A stretch of 64,000 nucleotides of DNA from an uncultured Bacteroidota bacterium (GCA_903913315.1 CAIWKX010000028.1:1-64000), one strand, 5' to 3'. Numbered from the stretch's first letter, positions 52,046 through 61,787 are shown. The notes: generated by a model not told the origin, from the sequence alone. A program made the numbers and translations.

Positions 52046-54229
52046 TTACAAAACTAAAAGTCCAAATTCCCGTAATGTTATAAATGGTTTAGAATACCAA
52101 AACAATTCAAAATTTTCAAACGATGTTTCAAAATCAGATTTCAACTGTGTAAATGTTAGTTTGTAATCATTAAAAACAGAAATGGTTTCTAATGTTTTGA
52201 TTAACCATTGTGCTTTGTCTTTATCTAATGAAATTTCAAAAGATTCGCTTTTATCGTGAAAAGTTAATTTCGTCATTTCCCAAGAATTCCCTTTTTTAGA
52301 TTTGATAAATGCTTCTGAAATAGGCTTTCCTCCTATCCAAACAATTTTGGCAGAGGATTTGATATTGAAATCTGTTTCTTTTTCCAAGCAAGTAACAATA
52401 TAATCAGCAGGGATTTTAGTGTTTGGAATTTTAAAGTCAAACCAGTCTTGTAAAGGATAATCAAAACAAATTCCGTGCATGTAATTGAACAATGATTTCT
52501 TTAATCCAAAACTAAATTTATCATGATTGATACCTGTTTTGTCTTTGAAATTGATATCGTTATTGGCAAAAGTGATTTCGTTTTGTTCTGGAATTACTCC
52601 AAACTCTTCGGGAAACATTCCTATTGGCGAATGTGTTGTCATGGCAAATTGATGCCAAAAACCGCTTTGTAAAATTCCTAATTCAAACAATTGACGTACC
52701 ATTTCTAAACTATCGACCGTCTCTTGAATGGTTTGTGTTGGATAACCATACATTAAATAGGCATGAACCATAATACCACTTTCAGTGAAATTGCTTGTTA
52801 CCTGAGCTACTTGTTCAACGGTTACACCTTTTTTTATCAATTCTAAAAGTCGGTCGGAAGCTACTTCCAATCCACCTGAAACCGCAATGCAACCAGATTC
52901 TTTTAATAAAACACATAAATCAGCTGTAAAACTTTTTTCAAATCTAATATTGGTCCACCAAGTGACTACTACCTTTCGTTTGATGATTTCCAAAGCCACT
53001 TCTCGCATTAAAGCCGGAGGTGCGGCCTCATCAACAAAATGAAATCCATTTTCACCCGTTTGCGCAATCATTTCCTCAATTCTATCCACTAGAATTTTAG
53101 CAGCAATAGGTTCGTAAAGTTTAATATAATCCAAAGAGATATCACAAAACGTACATTTTCCCCAATAACATCCGTGCGCCATGGTGAGTTTATTCCATCG
53201 ACCATCGCTCCATAAACTGTGCATTGGATTCGCAATTTCAATAACTGAAATGTATTTATCTAACAGCAAATCTGAATAATCGGGTGTTCCAACTTCACTT
53301 TGTTTGTAATCTGATTTTGTAGAATTGTTTTTATAAACTACTTTACCCTCTTCTAGAAGAAAAGTACGTTTATATTCTTTATCAATTATCACTTGTATAT
53401 TATCAATTATCAATTGAATCGGTAGTTCGCCGTCATCTAAAGTAATAAAATCGAAGAATTCAAAAACACGTTTATCTTTTAATTCCCGAAGTTCTGTATT
53501 TGGGAAACCACCACCCATGGCAATTTTAACTTCAGGAAAATATTTTTTAATAAATTGAGCCGAACGAAAAGCACTGTATAAATTGCCCGGAAACGGTACC
53601 GAAAAACAGATCAATTTAGGTTGTACTTTTTCAATTCTTCCTTTTAGAATTTTAAGTGTAATTTTGTCAATATAAGTACTTTCTTTTTGCAAATGTTGAT
53701 ACAATTCATCAAAGGAATTGGCACTTCTTCCTAAACGTTCAGCATAGCGACTGAACCCAAAGTTTTCATCAATACATTCTACTATAAAATCGGACAAATC
53801 TTCTAGAAATAATGTACATAAATATTTGGCTTTATCTTGTATTCCCATTATTCCAAAAGCCCATTCCATATCGTCAAGTTGTGAAAATCGAGACGCTTCT
53901 GGAAGAAAATTTCCGGAGCAAATTTGACGTGCTAGCGATGGATTTTTTCCTTGAAGAAATTCAATTACAGACTCTATAGTTTTGCTGTAGCCCTCTTGAA
54001 GAGAATATATTCGTTGAAGGTTATTCTCTGTAAGTTGTAATTGGCTAACTGTTGAAAAAATATTTTGTAATCCTTCTTTTGAAAACAATTCTAAAATCAC
54101 TTCAATTCCCAAATCCATTTGAAAAGCCGATATACTTTTGGTATTTAGAAACCCTTTTATATAAGCCGTTGCTGGATACGGAGTATTAAGTTGTGTAAAA
54201 GGAGGCGTTATTAAGAGAATATCTTTCAA
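52046..54229 (-). CDS. B12-binding radical SAM protein
   Basis: The start is placed at the TTG before KDILLITPPFTQLNTPYPA (728 residues). The ATG of the ORF track lies upstream of a good -7 box, so it cannot be on that transcript. The N-terminal part is a cobalamin-binding-like domain ending near KIAMGGGFPNTELRELK. The radical SAM cluster motif is CYWGKCTFCDISLDY, followed by HFVDEAAPPALMREVALEI and VSGGLEVASDRLLELIKKGV. The substrate is unknown. It is divergent from bshC, and the two promoters lie close together. Confidence 0.83.
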   Translation of the reverse strand: MKDILLITPPFTQLNTPYPATAYIKGFLNTKSISAFQMDLGIEVILELFSKEGLQNIFSTVSQLQLTENNLQRIYSLQEGYSKTIESVIEFLQGKNPSLARQICSGNFLPEASRFSQLDDMEWAFGIMGIQDKAKYLCTLFLEDLSDFIVECIDENFGFSRYAERLGRSANSFDELYQHLQKESTYIDKITLKILKGRIEKVQPKLICFSVPFPGNLYSAFRSAQFIKKYFPEVKIAMGGGFPNTELRELKDKRVFEFFDFITLDDGELPIQLIIDNIQVIIDKEYKRTFLLEEGKVVYKNNSTKSDYKQSEVGTPDYSDLLLDKYISVIEIANPMHSLWSDGRWNKLTMAHGCYWGKCTFCDISLDYIKLYEPIAAKILVDRIEEMIAQTGENGFHFVDEAAPPALMREVALEIIKRKVVVTWWTNIRFEKSFTADLCVLLKESGCIAVSGGLEVASDRLLELIKKGVTVEQVAQVTSNFTESGIMVHAYLMYGYPTQTIQETVDSLEMVRQLFELGILQSGFWHQFAMTTHSPIGMFPEEFGVIPEQNEITFANNDINFKDKTGINHDKFSFGLKKSLFNYMHGICFDYPLQDWFDFKIPNTKIPADYIVTCLEKETDFNIKSSAKIVWIGGKPISEAFIKSKKGNSWEMTKLTFHDKSESFEISLDKDKAQWLIKTLETISVFNDYKLTFTQLKSDFETSFENFELFWYSKPFITLREFGLLVL

Positions 54230-54244
54230 TAGAATGGTTTTTTG

Positions 54245-54252
54245 CAAAAGTA
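54245..54252 (-). promoter_or_regulatory. -7 box for the radical SAM gene
   Basis: TACTTTTG on the minus strand lies 15 bases before the TTG start and downstream of the ATG used in the ORF track, which supports the TTG. Confidence 0.6.
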
Positions 54253-54320
54253 AAATTAATATTCTAGGAATTAACAATTATTGCGAAAATTGAATTTGTA
54301 AATTGAAATCTAATTTTAAG

Positions 54321-54328
54321 TACTTTTG
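54321..54328 (+). promoter_or_regulatory. -7 box for bshC
   Basis: TACTTTTG lies 14 bases before the ATG, with TTTG 22 bases upstream. It is the mirror of the box for the divergent gene. Confidence 0.6.
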
Positions 54329-54342
54329 TAAAAAAATAACCA

Positions 54343-55932
54343 ATGTCAAGCGATTATATTAGCTATCAAAAATCAGGATATTTCACTAAATTAATTACCG
54401 ATTATTTAGATGAAAAGTCAGAGTTAAAACAATTATATAATCGTTTTCCAAAGATTAAAAATTTCAAAGACCAAATTGAGGAAAAACTTAACAATTTCTC
54501 TTTTGAAATTAGGCAAGTTTTAGTTTCTGAATTAGAGAAACAATATTCTAATTTTGAAGTTTCTGAAATTACATTAAATAATATTACTCTATTAAAAGAT
54601 TCCAAAACTTTTACAGTAACAACTGGACATCAACTAAATCTATTTACAGGTCCATTGTATTTCTTGTATAAAATTGTTTCTACTATCAATCTATGTAAAG
54701 AATTAAAATCAAATTATCCTGAATATAATTTTGTTCCAATTTATTGGATGGCTACAGAAGATCATGATTTTGAAGAAATCAATTATTTCAACTTTAAAAA
54801 TAAAAAAATCAAATGGAATTGTGAAAGCTTTGGTCCTGTAGGAAGACTTTCAACTAATAATTTAAATGAAGCTTTTAAAAATTTTTCAAATGAAATAGGA
54901 ATTGGTGAAAATGCAGAATATCTAAAATATTTATTCCAAAAATCTTATTTAGAACATTCTAATTTAGCTGATGCTACACGATTCTTAGCTAATGAATTAT
55001 TTAAAGCTGAAGGGCTAGTAATCCTTGATGGAGATTCAATTGACTTGAAAAAGTTGTTTATTCCTTATATAAGAAGAGAACTTTTAGAACAAACTTCATT
55101 TAAGAAAGTTACCGAAACCATTACACTTTTAAAAGACTATTTTGTTCAAGTAAATCCACGTGAAATTAATTTGTTTTACATTGATCATAATCTTCGTGAA
55201 CGAATTGTTTATGAAAATGGGATTTATAAAATCAATAATACTTCCCTACAATTTAGTGAAAGTGAAATTTTAGACGAATTAAAAAATCATCCTGATAAAT
55301 TTAGTCCTAATGTAATTTTACGCCCATTATATCAGGAAATTATTTTACCTAACCTATGTTACATTGGCGGTGGTGGTGAATTAGCTTATTGGTTGGAATT
55401 AAAGTCAAATTTTGAAGAAAACAACGTTACTTTTCCAATACTTTTACTTCGGAATTCTGTCCTATTGACTACAAAAAAACAAGCCGATAAAGCAGCTAAT
55501 TTAAATTTGAGCTGGGCAGATTTATTTTCAAATCAACAAGAGTTATTCAATAAAAAAACAAAAGAATTTTCTAGTTTAAAAATAGATTTTACGGAACAAA
55601 AGGAAGTTTTGAAAAAACAATTTGAAAATTTATCATCAATAGCTAATCAAACAGACAAATCGTTTATTGGTGCCGTAAAAGCACAAGAAACTAAACAAAT
55701 AAAAGGTGTTGAAAATTTAGAAAAAAGGTTGTTAAAGGCTGAAAAAAGAGTTCATGCAGATAAATTGGACCGCATTTTATTACTTCAAAATGAATTGTTT
55801 CCAAACCAAAGTTTACAAGAACGAAAATCTAACTTTTCTGAGTTTTATTTGGAATATGGACAAAAATTATTCTCCTTATTGTTACTAAAATTAAAACCAT
55901 TAAAACAAGAGTTTAAAGTTTTAATACTCTAA
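54343..55932 (+). CDS. bshC: Bacillithiol biosynthesis cysteine-adding enzyme
   Basis: BshC adds cysteine to glucosaminyl-malate to finish bacillithiol, a low-molecular-weight thiol. The 529-residue length fits the family. Motifs are VTTGHQLNLFTGPLYFLYKIVSTI, WMATEDHDFEEINYF, NVILRPLYQEIILPNLCYIGGGGELAYW and a C-terminal coiled coil (QKEVLKKQFENLSSIANQT to the end). The bshA and bshB genes are not in the window. Confidence 0.94.
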   Translation: MSSDYISYQKSGYFTKLITDYLDEKSELKQLYNRFPKIKNFKDQIEEKLNNFSFEIRQVLVSELEKQYSNFEVSEITLNNITLLKDSKTFTVTTGHQLNLFTGPLYFLYKIVSTINLCKELKSNYPEYNFVPIYWMATEDHDFEEINYFNFKNKKIKWNCESFGPVGRLSTNNLNEAFKNFSNEIGIGENAEYLKYLFQKSYLEHSNLADATRFLANELFKAEGLVILDGDSIDLKKLFIPYIRRELLEQTSFKKVTETITLLKDYFVQVNPREINLFYIDHNLRERIVYENGIYKINNTSLQFSESEILDELKNHPDKFSPNVILRPLYQEIILPNLCYIGGGGELAYWLELKSNFEENNVTFPILLLRNSVLLTTKKQADKAANLNLSWADLFSNQQELFNKKTKEFSSLKIDFTEQKEVLKKQFENLSSIANQTDKSFIGAVKAQETKQIKGVENLEKRLLKAEKRVHADKLDRILLLQNELFPNQSLQERKSNFSEFYLEYGQKLFSLLLLKLKPLKQEFKVLIL

Positions 55933-56027
55933 AAAAAAATATTTTCTTTAATAGTCTAACATAATTATTACATAGAATATAAACTAGAAAAAAGTTACTA
56001 TTTGCAAATAAAACTTTTAAAACTGAG

Positions 56028-56058
56028 TTTGTAACTTCAATCTAAAGTTGTACTTTCG
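56028..56058 (+). promoter_or_regulatory. Promoter of ndk
   Basis: TTTG, a 19-base spacer and TACTTTCG form a -33/-7 pair, with one mismatch to TAnnTTTG, 34 bases before the ATG. Confidence 0.6.
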
Positions 56059-56092
56059 CACCCGAATTTAAAATAAATAAATTAAAATAAAA

Positions 56093-56512
56093 ATGGCTAC
56101 AAATAGAACATTTACAATGATTAAGCCTGATGCTGTTGAAAAAGGACACATCGGTGGGATTTTAAATATGATTGCTGAAGGTGGTTTCAAAATTGTTTCT
56201 TTGAAATTGACTCAATTAACTATAGCTGATGCTCAAGCCTTTTATGCTGTTCACGCTGCAAGACCATTTTTTGGTGAGTTAGTTGAATTCATGACAAGAG
56301 GACCAATCGTTGCTGCTATCTTAGAAAAAGATAATGCAGTTGAAGACTTTAGAAATTTAATTGGTGCTACTAATCCAGCTGATGCTGCTGAAGGAACAAT
56401 CCGTAAAAAATATGCAACTTCAATTGGAGAAAATGCAGTTCATGGTTCAGATTCTGATGAAAATGCAGCTATCGAAGGTGCTTTTCATTTTGCTGGAAGA
56501 GAGCAATTCTAA
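56093..56512 (+). CDS. ndk: Nucleoside diphosphate kinase
   Basis: Ndk balances nucleoside triphosphates by moving phosphate through a histidine. The 139-residue protein has [40 protein letters not shown] and the active-site region [17 protein letters not shown] with the phosphohistidine. It is monocistronic, with a strong terminator at the end. Confidence 0.97.
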   Translation: MATNRTFTMIKPDAVEKGHIGGILNMIAEGGFKIVSLKLTQLTIADAQAFYAVHAARPFFGELVEFMTRGPIVAAILEKDNAVEDFRNLIGATNPADAAEGTIRKKYATSIGENAVHGSDSDENAAIEGAFHFAGREQF

Positions 56513-56562
56513 TATTTAGCACAACAACTGACTGAGTTCAGTGATTAGAGTGCCTAAAAAAT

Positions 56563-56593
56563 AAAAAACCCGTTTCAATGAAACGGGTTTTTC
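56563..56593. terminator. Bidirectional terminator between ndk and the DUF721 gene
   Basis: AAAAAACCCGTTTCA pairs with TGAAACGGGTTTTT with A and T tracts on both sides. Confidence 0.93.
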
Positions 56594-56889
56594 TATCTTA
56601 AAACTATTTCTTTTACGACTTCTTTTCGAAGTTCTTCGTTTAGCATGCTAATAATTTTTTGCTTCCCATAGCTCAATTCTTCTCTTAAAACAGCCGAAGT
56701 TAATTTAACATACAATGTACTTCCTTTCAGAATAACTTCTTGAGTATAACTATTTACACCATTTCCCATAAGTGACTTCCACGCTTGTTCCACATCAATT
56801 TTATCCATACCTGATTCCAATTTATTTTGTTGAATAAACTGTTGTAAAACTTCTGAAATAGAACTTTGATTGCTTAAACGTTTTGCCAT
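56593..56889 (-). CDS. DUF721/DciA-family protein
   Basis: The 98-residue protein matches the DUF721 pattern (ISEVLQQFIQQNKLESGMDKIDVEQAWKSLMG and LYVKLTSAVLREELSYGKQKIISMLN). DciA, a member of the family, loads the replicative helicase DnaB in many bacteria without DnaC. A DciA role here is possible, but the family is diverse. It is followed upstream by a lipoprotein gene on the same strand with a 21-base gap. Confidence 0.85.
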   Translation of the reverse strand: MAKRLSNQSSISEVLQQFIQQNKLESGMDKIDVEQAWKSLMGNGVNSYTQEVILKGSTLYVKLTSAVLREELSYGKQKIISMLNEELRKEVVKEIVLR

Positions 56890-56910
56890 TTTTGAATAAT
56901 TAATTTTAAC

Positions 56911-57330
56911 CTATTTTATTGAAAAGGGGACTTGTCGTTTGTAATGATATTCTAAATTGGCTTTATTCTTAAGAACTAAAACAGAATCCTTAACTTCAAT
57001 AATTTCTTCTTTCCACTTTCCAAAATTAGTTGAATAATTTATATAAAAATCCCCTCCAACTTTTGAAATAGTAATATTCTCCTTTATATTATTAGTTAAA
57101 TAAGTTCCATTCAATTGCGGCATCACTTTTTGGCGAAATCCAATATTATTTTTGATTTCAAAAAAATCAATTGTTTCATTTACTTTATATTCCTTCTTAT
57201 CTCCTTGAGGAAGTTTAACTTTTTGAATCTCCCAATAACCATTTATTTTGGCAATATCTTTATCCGTGATAGTTTGCTTACAAGAAACTATTACTACTCC
57301 GATAAGGAAAAATACAATTATTTTTTTCAT
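56911..57330 (-). CDS. Small lipoprotein with lipocalin-like pattern
   Basis: The 139-residue protein is a lipoprotein (MKKIIVFFLIGVVIVSC, lipobox cysteine C17). The rest reads as a small beta-rich domain with INGYWEIQKVKLPQG and FFEIKNNIGFRQKVMPQLNGTY, similar to lipocalin-like Bacteroidota lipoproteins. The ligand is unknown. It is upstream of the DUF721 gene and probably co-transcribed. Confidence 0.8.
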   Translation of the reverse strand: MKKIIVFFLIGVVIVSCKQTITDKDIAKINGYWEIQKVKLPQGDKKEYKVNETIDFFEIKNNIGFRQKVMPQLNGTYLTNNIKENITISKVGGDFYINYSTNFGKWKEEIIEVKDSVLVLKNKANLEYHYKRQVPFSIK

Positions 57331-57378
57331 AGTATAAATAAAATCTAAAATTACAATTTATTTTAAAGAATAAAAAAG

Positions 57379-57386
57379 TATTTTTG
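57379..57386 (+). promoter_or_regulatory. -7 box for the serine hydrolase gene
   Basis: TATTTTTG lies 46 bases before the ATG. Confidence 0.4.
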
Positions 57387-57432
57387 ATTAAACCTATTTG
57401 CTATTAATTATTCAAATAAAATAAAATTTGCC

Positions 57433-58527
57433 ATGAATAAAATTTTACTCTTATTAATTATAACTCTTTTTATTTTAGGTTGTAGCGCTGAACATGCCAC
57501 AGACTCATCTCCAATAGTTGAATCCATGTACTTTCCTCCAAACGATGGCAGCAATACTTGGGAAACCAAAACTATTTCTGATTTAGGTTGGAATCAAGAT
57601 GCAGTACAACCTCTTTTAGATTATTTACAATTAAAAAACTCAAAATCTTTTATGATTTTAGTAAATGGCAGGATAGTAATGGAAAATTATTTTAATGGTC
57701 ATACTGCAACAACTCCTTGGTATTGGGCAAGTGCTGGTAAAACATTAACTTCAATTGTAACTGGAATTGCACAACAAGAAGGTTTTGTAAATATCAATAA
57801 TAAGGTTTCTGATTATATTGGGACAGGTTGGACAAGTGAAACTTTAGCTCAAGAAAATTTAATTACTTGCAAAAATTTATTATCAATGACTTCAGGCTTG
57901 GATGATGCTTACAATGACAATTCAGATTCAACGTTAGATGACTGCGTTATTCCTTCTTGTCTAATTTATAATGCAGATGCAGGCACCCGATGGGCTTATG
58001 ACAATGTATATGTAAAACTGCAAGATGTAGTTGCTAATGCAACGAACCAAACTTGGAGCAATTATTTCAACACAAAACTAAGTACTAAAATTGGTATGAC
58101 TGGTTCTTGGATTCAATCAGACAATAACAGCGTGTTTTGGAGCACCACAAGAAGTATGGCGCGGTTTGGTCTAATGGCACTAAACAATGGACTTTGGAAT
58201 GGAACACAAGTAATCAATCAAACCTATTTTAATTCTGCAACTAACACTTCACAGTCTATTAATCAAGCTTATGGCTATTTATGGTGGTTAAACGGAAAAG
58301 CAAGTTATCATTTACCACAGAGTCAATTGCAATTAAATGGGAGTATAATTCCACACGGACCAAATGATATGTTTATGGCATTAGGGAAAAACGACCAAAA
58401 AATATATGTTATTCCAAGTAGGAAAATGGTAGTAATTAGGATGGGGAACGCTGCAGATTCTGTAAATATGGCATTATCAAATTTTGATGATGCTCTTTGG
58501 CAAAAAATAAGTGCCTTATATCAATAG
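57433..58527 (+). CDS. Lipoprotein serine hydrolase of the beta-lactamase class C fold
   Basis: The 364-residue protein is a lipoprotein (MNKILLLLIITLFILGC, C17). The penicillin-binding-like fold has the SxxK motif in YWASAGKTLTSIVTGI, the YxN motif in RWAYDNVYVKL and a late motif near SIIPHGPNDMFMALGKNDQ. Such proteins can be D-alanyl-D-alanine peptidases, esterases or lactamases; the true substrate cannot be read. It stands alone on the plus strand. Confidence 0.9.
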   Translation: MNKILLLLIITLFILGCSAEHATDSSPIVESMYFPPNDGSNTWETKTISDLGWNQDAVQPLLDYLQLKNSKSFMILVNGRIVMENYFNGHTATTPWYWASAGKTLTSIVTGIAQQEGFVNINNKVSDYIGTGWTSETLAQENLITCKNLLSMTSGLDDAYNDNSDSTLDDCVIPSCLIYNADAGTRWAYDNVYVKLQDVVANATNQTWSNYFNTKLSTKIGMTGSWIQSDNNSVFWSTTRSMARFGLMALNNGLWNGTQVINQTYFNSATNTSQSINQAYGYLWWLNGKASYHLPQSQLQLNGSIIPHGPNDMFMALGKNDQKIYVIPSRKMVVIRMGNAADSVNMALSNFDDALWQKISALYQ

Positions 58528-58540
58528 GGCACTCTGTAAT

Positions 58541-58729
58541 CTATTTGAATCTTGAATTAAAGAATTTTATTAAAGCATAAAAAAACAAAATAAAAGTAAC
58601 AAGTTCTAATCCCATCGAAAAACTAGCAAACCATTTCTCAATAAATTTAGCTAAAACTTCAATTACAAAGCAAATTAGAATCAATAGTAATGGAGAAGCA
58701 GATTTAAAAAATAAAAAAAACCTATTCAT
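58541..58729 (-). CDS. Small two-helix membrane protein of unknown function
   Basis: The 62-residue ORF has two hydrophobic helices (ASPLLLILICFVIEVLAKFI and LVTFILFFYALIKFF). Its start is seven bases after the ftsY stop on the same strand, so it could be the last gene of the ftsY unit. No family is recognised. The helix pattern and spacing support a real gene, but the length is short. Confidence 0.5.
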   Translation of the reverse strand: MNRFFLFFKSASPLLLILICFVIEVLAKFIEKWFASFSMGLELVTFILFFYALIKFFNSRFK

Positions 58730-58736
58730 ACGCTAA

Positions 58737-59690
58737 TTATTTAAAGAAACTGTCTACAAATTCATATTTATTAAACACTTGTAAATCTTCAATACCTTCG
58801 CCCACACCTATATATTTTACAGGAATTTGAAATTGATCGGAAATACCAATTACTACACCACCCTTTGCCGTCCCATCTAATTTAGTTACAGCTAAACATG
58901 AAACTTCTGTTGCAGCTGTAAATTGTTTTGCTTGTTCAAAAGCATTTTGACCTGTAGAACCATCTAAAACTAAAAGTACATCATGAGGAGCCTCTTCCGA
59001 TACTTTTTGCATTACACGCTTTACTTTAGAAAGCTCACTCATCAAACCAACTTTATTATGTAAACGACCAGCAGTGTCTATAATAACAACATCTGCGTTT
59101 TGAGAAATTGCGCTTTGCAAAGTATCAAAGGCAACCGACGCAGGATCACTTCCCATTTGTTGTTTTACAATAGGAACCCCTACTCTATCAGCCCAAATTT
59201 GTAATTGATCAATTGCTGCGGCTCTAAAAGTATCGGCGGCACCAAGAACAACTTTATATCCAGCTTTTTTGAATTGATAAGCTAATTTTCCAATAGTTGT
59301 TGTTTTTCCAACACCATTTACACCAACAACCATAATCACATACGGCTTTTTGTTGGCTGAAATTTTAAATTCCGATTCTTCACCCGATTTAGTTTCAGAT
59401 AAAAGTCCTGATATTTCTTCACGAAGAATTTGATTTAATTCATCAGTTCCTAGATATTTATCATTGGAAACCCTTTCTTCAATACGCTTGATTATTTTCA
59501 AAGTAGTTTCAACACCTACATCAGAAGAAACTAGAATTTCTTCTAGGTTATCTAAAACTTCATCATCAACTTTAGACTTTCCGGCAATAACTTTAGTAAA
59601 TTTAGAAAAAAACGAAGTCTTTGTTTTCTCTAAACCTTTATCTAATGTTTCCTTTTTTTCTGAGGAAAATATTCTTTTAAAAAAACTCAT
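58737..59690 (-). CDS. ftsY: Signal recognition particle receptor FtsY
   Basis: FtsY docks ribosome-SRP complexes at the membrane. The 317-residue protein has a short N-terminal helix region (FFKRIFSSEKKETLDKGLEK), the N domain, and the G domain with G1 VVGVNGVGKTTTIGKLAYQF, DTFRAAAIDQLQIWA, DTAGRLHNKVGLMSEL and the GTP-binding AVTKLDGTAKGGVV. It follows the ribosomal protein and DUF4295 genes. A hairpin with a T tract lies between DUF4295 and ftsY, so transcription may be partly stopped there. Confidence 0.96.
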   Translation of the reverse strand: MSFFKRIFSSEKKETLDKGLEKTKTSFFSKFTKVIAGKSKVDDEVLDNLEEILVSSDVGVETTLKIIKRIEERVSNDKYLGTDELNQILREEISGLLSETKSGEESEFKISANKKPYVIMVVGVNGVGKTTTIGKLAYQFKKAGYKVVLGAADTFRAAAIDQLQIWADRVGVPIVKQQMGSDPASVAFDTLQSAISQNADVVIIDTAGRLHNKVGLMSELSKVKRVMQKVSEEAPHDVLLVLDGSTGQNAFEQAKQFTAATEVSCLAVTKLDGTAKGGVVIGISDQFQIPVKYIGVGEGIEDLQVFNKYEFVDSFFK

Positions 59691-59772
59691 TTATATAATT
59701 TATGTTTTAGAAATAAGGAATTAAAAATAACTTTTTACCTTACAAATAAAATTAGAGACAAATATAAAAATA

Positions 59773-59800
59773 AAAAAGCTACCCGTAAGAAAGTAGCTTT
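59773..59800 (-). terminator. Terminator-like hairpin between DUF4295 and ftsY
   Basis: On the minus strand AAAGCTAC pairs with GTAGCTTT around TTTCTTACGG, followed by TTTTTTATTTTT. It could lower expression of ftsY relative to the ribosomal genes. Confidence 0.75.
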
Positions 59801-59821
59801 GATATAAATTTTATTTAGGAT

Positions 59822-59974
59822 TTATTTCTTTTGCAAGAAAGCATCCACCTCTTCTGGAGTCATAATGCTTTCAACGAAAGTATATGCACCTGTTTTAGGA
59901 GACTTAACCATTTTAATAGCTTTGGTTAATCTTTTAGAAGCTGTCTGTAATGTTGCAACGGTCTTTTTTGCCAT
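59822..59974 (-). CDS. DUF4295 protein (50 residues)
   Basis: This 50-residue basic protein is too short for the ORF track. It reads MAKKTVATLQTASKRLTKAI...TPEEVDAFLQKK. It matches the DUF4295 family, found beside rpmG in Bacteroidota, where it is suspected to be a ribosome-associated peptide. It lies directly downstream of rpmG. Confidence 0.9.
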   Translation of the reverse strand: MAKKTVATLQTASKRLTKAIKMVKSPKTGAYTFVESIMTPEEVDAFLQKK

Positions 59975-60015
59975 GATTCAATGAGTATTTGAAATTTTAT
60001 AAGAAAAATTTCTAA

Positions 60016-60198
60016 TTATTTAATTTCTTTATGAACAGTCATTCTCTTTAAGATTGGATTAAATTTTTTAATCTCTAATCTATCTGGAGTATTCTTTTTG
60101 TTTTTGTTTGTAATGTAACGAGAAGTTCCTGGAAGACCAGTTGCTTTGTGTTCTGTACATTCTAAAATTACTTGAATTCTATTACCTTTCTTTGCCAT
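60016..60198 (-). CDS. rpmG: 50S ribosomal protein L33
   Basis: The 60-residue protein matches L33 ([35 protein letters not shown]). It lacks the zinc-binding cysteine pairs seen in some L33 forms, so it is the zinc-independent type. It sits between rpmB and the DUF4295 gene. Confidence 0.96.
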   Translation of the reverse strand: MAKKGNRIQVILECTEHKATGLPGTSRYITNKNKKNTPDRLEIKKFNPILKRMTVHKEIK

Positions 60199-60225
60199 CT
60201 TACTTTATTTTTATTGGATGAAGGA

Positions 60226-60462
60226 TTATTTAATAAATCCGTTAGCTTTTGCCGTTTTCAACACAGCAGCTAATCCATTTTTATTGATTGTTTTAATTGT
60301 AGAAGCAGCTACTCTCAAAGTAACCCATCTGTCTTCTTCAGCAAGATAGAAACGTTTTTTAACTAAGTTTACAGAAAATTTTCTCTTAGTTTTGTTCATT
60401 GCGTGAGAAACATTATTTCCTACCATCGCTCTTTTACCTGTAAGGTCACAAACTCTTGACAT
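60226..60462 (-). CDS. rpmB: 50S ribosomal protein L28
   Basis: The 78-residue protein matches L28 ([32 protein letters not shown] in shorter blocks, [22 protein letters not shown]). It is the first gene of the rpmB-rpmG-DUF4295-ftsY set. Confidence 0.97.
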   Translation of the reverse strand: MSRVCDLTGKRAMVGNNVSHAMNKTKRKFSVNLVKKRFYLAEEDRWVTLRVAASTIKTINKNGLAAVLKTAKANGFIK

Positions 60463-60498
60463 TATACTTATCTTTTATCGTTATTCAAATCGAGGGTG

Positions 60499-60530
60499 CA
60501 AAGAAACAAAAAAGAAACCTTATACACAAA
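60499..60530 (-). promoter_or_regulatory. Promoter of the rpmB operon
   Basis: On the minus strand TTTG, a 20-base spacer and TTTCTTTG resemble a -33/-7 pair, with one mismatch in the TA of the -7 box. Confidence 0.55.
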
Positions 60531-60536
60531 AAAAAA

Positions 60537-61787
60537 TTATAGATTTTTTAAAATTTCTTTCTGCAACATTTCAAATGCTTTATTTACCGTTCTATCTATC
60601 ACTTTTTCACGTGGTTGTCCAAAATTAAACTCTTCTACTATTACTTTATCCGTTGTGGCTAATGCAATAAAAACAGTTCCGACCAAGGCATCTGCCTCCC
60701 CCTTTGTCGGACCTGCATTACCAGTTGTTGCTATTGCATAATCTGTTTTCATCAATTTCTGTATTCCAAGAGCCATTTCTGTTGCAACTTGTGAACTTAC
60801 AACTGAATTTCGATCAATTATTTCTTGGGAAACACCTAGAACAGAAACTTTAACATCTGTAGCATAACTCACTACACTCCCTCTAAAATAATTTGATGCT
60901 CCTGCAACTGAAGTCAATACTTCAGCAATTTTACCTCCAGTGCAACTTTCTGCAGTAGAAATAGTTTTACCCAATCGTGCTAATTGCTGTCCTAAAACAA
61001 CTTCTATAGTTTCATTTTCATCAAATCCAACTATAATATCACCTATAATTTTAGCCAACAACTTTACGTTTTCATCTATTGCTTTTTCGAGAATTTCTTT
61101 ATCAATTCCTCTTGCAGATAAACGTAATCGAACTCTTCCTGGAGCAGGTAAATAGGCTAATTTTATAAATTCCGGTAATTTATTTTCCCAATCTTCTATT
61201 CGTTCAGCGACCAGACTTTCTCCTTGTCCATACGTTAAAATTGTTTTGTGCAAAATATAAGGACGTTTATACTCACGTACAACTTTAGGAATGATTTCTG
61301 TTTCAACGAGATATTTCATTTCATATGGAACTCCTGGCAATGAAATATAAACCGTCTCTTCTTTTTTCATCCACATCCCTGGAGCAGTCCCAACTTTATT
61401 AAACAACACTTCACATTTTGAAGGAACTAATGCTTGATCGCGGTTCATTTGGGTTATTGGCCTTTTAAAAACACTTTCAATTAACTCTGTAACATGAGCT
61501 AAAACTTCTTTATTTTCTATTAAAACATCGTCAAAATATTCACAGAAAGTTTTTTTTGTGATGTCGTCTTTTGTAGGACCTAAACCGCCCGTTATTATAA
61601 CCAAATCAACTTTATTTTGAAGTGATGAAAAAGTATTCAATATGTGATGCTTATCATCAGAAATAGAAAGCATTTCTGTAATTTGGACCCCAATTTTATC
61701 AAGTGATTTAGCTATAAAACCTGAGTTGGTATCGACTATTTGTCCAATTAAAATTTCATCGCCAATAGTAACAATGGTTGCTTTCAA
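60537..61787 (-). CDS. cinA: CinA family protein (competence/damage-inducible)
   Basis: The 416-residue protein has the MoCF_biosynth-like N-terminal domain ([41 protein letters not shown]). The C-terminal CinA domain ([24 protein letters not shown]-type [20 protein letters not shown]) can hydrolyse pyridine nucleotide derivatives in other bacteria. Length is typical of the two-domain form. It stands upstream of the ribosomal genes on the same strand but has its own start region. Confidence 0.93.
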   Translation of the reverse strand: MKATIVTIGDEILIGQIVDTNSGFIAKSLDKIGVQITEMLSISDDKHHILNTFSSLQNKVDLVIITGGLGPTKDDITKKTFCEYFDDVLIENKEVLAHVTELIESVFKRPITQMNRDQALVPSKCEVLFNKVGTAPGMWMKKEETVYISLPGVPYEMKYLVETEIIPKVVREYKRPYILHKTILTYGQGESLVAERIEDWENKLPEFIKLAYLPAPGRVRLRLSARGIDKEILEKAIDENVKLLAKIIGDIIVGFDENETIEVVLGQQLARLGKTISTAESCTGGKIAEVLTSVAGASNYFRGSVVSYATDVKVSVLGVSQEIIDRNSVVSSQVATEMALGIQKLMKTDYAIATTGNAGPTKGEADALVGTVFIALATTDKVIVEEFNFGQPREKVIDRTVNKAFEMLQKEILKNL

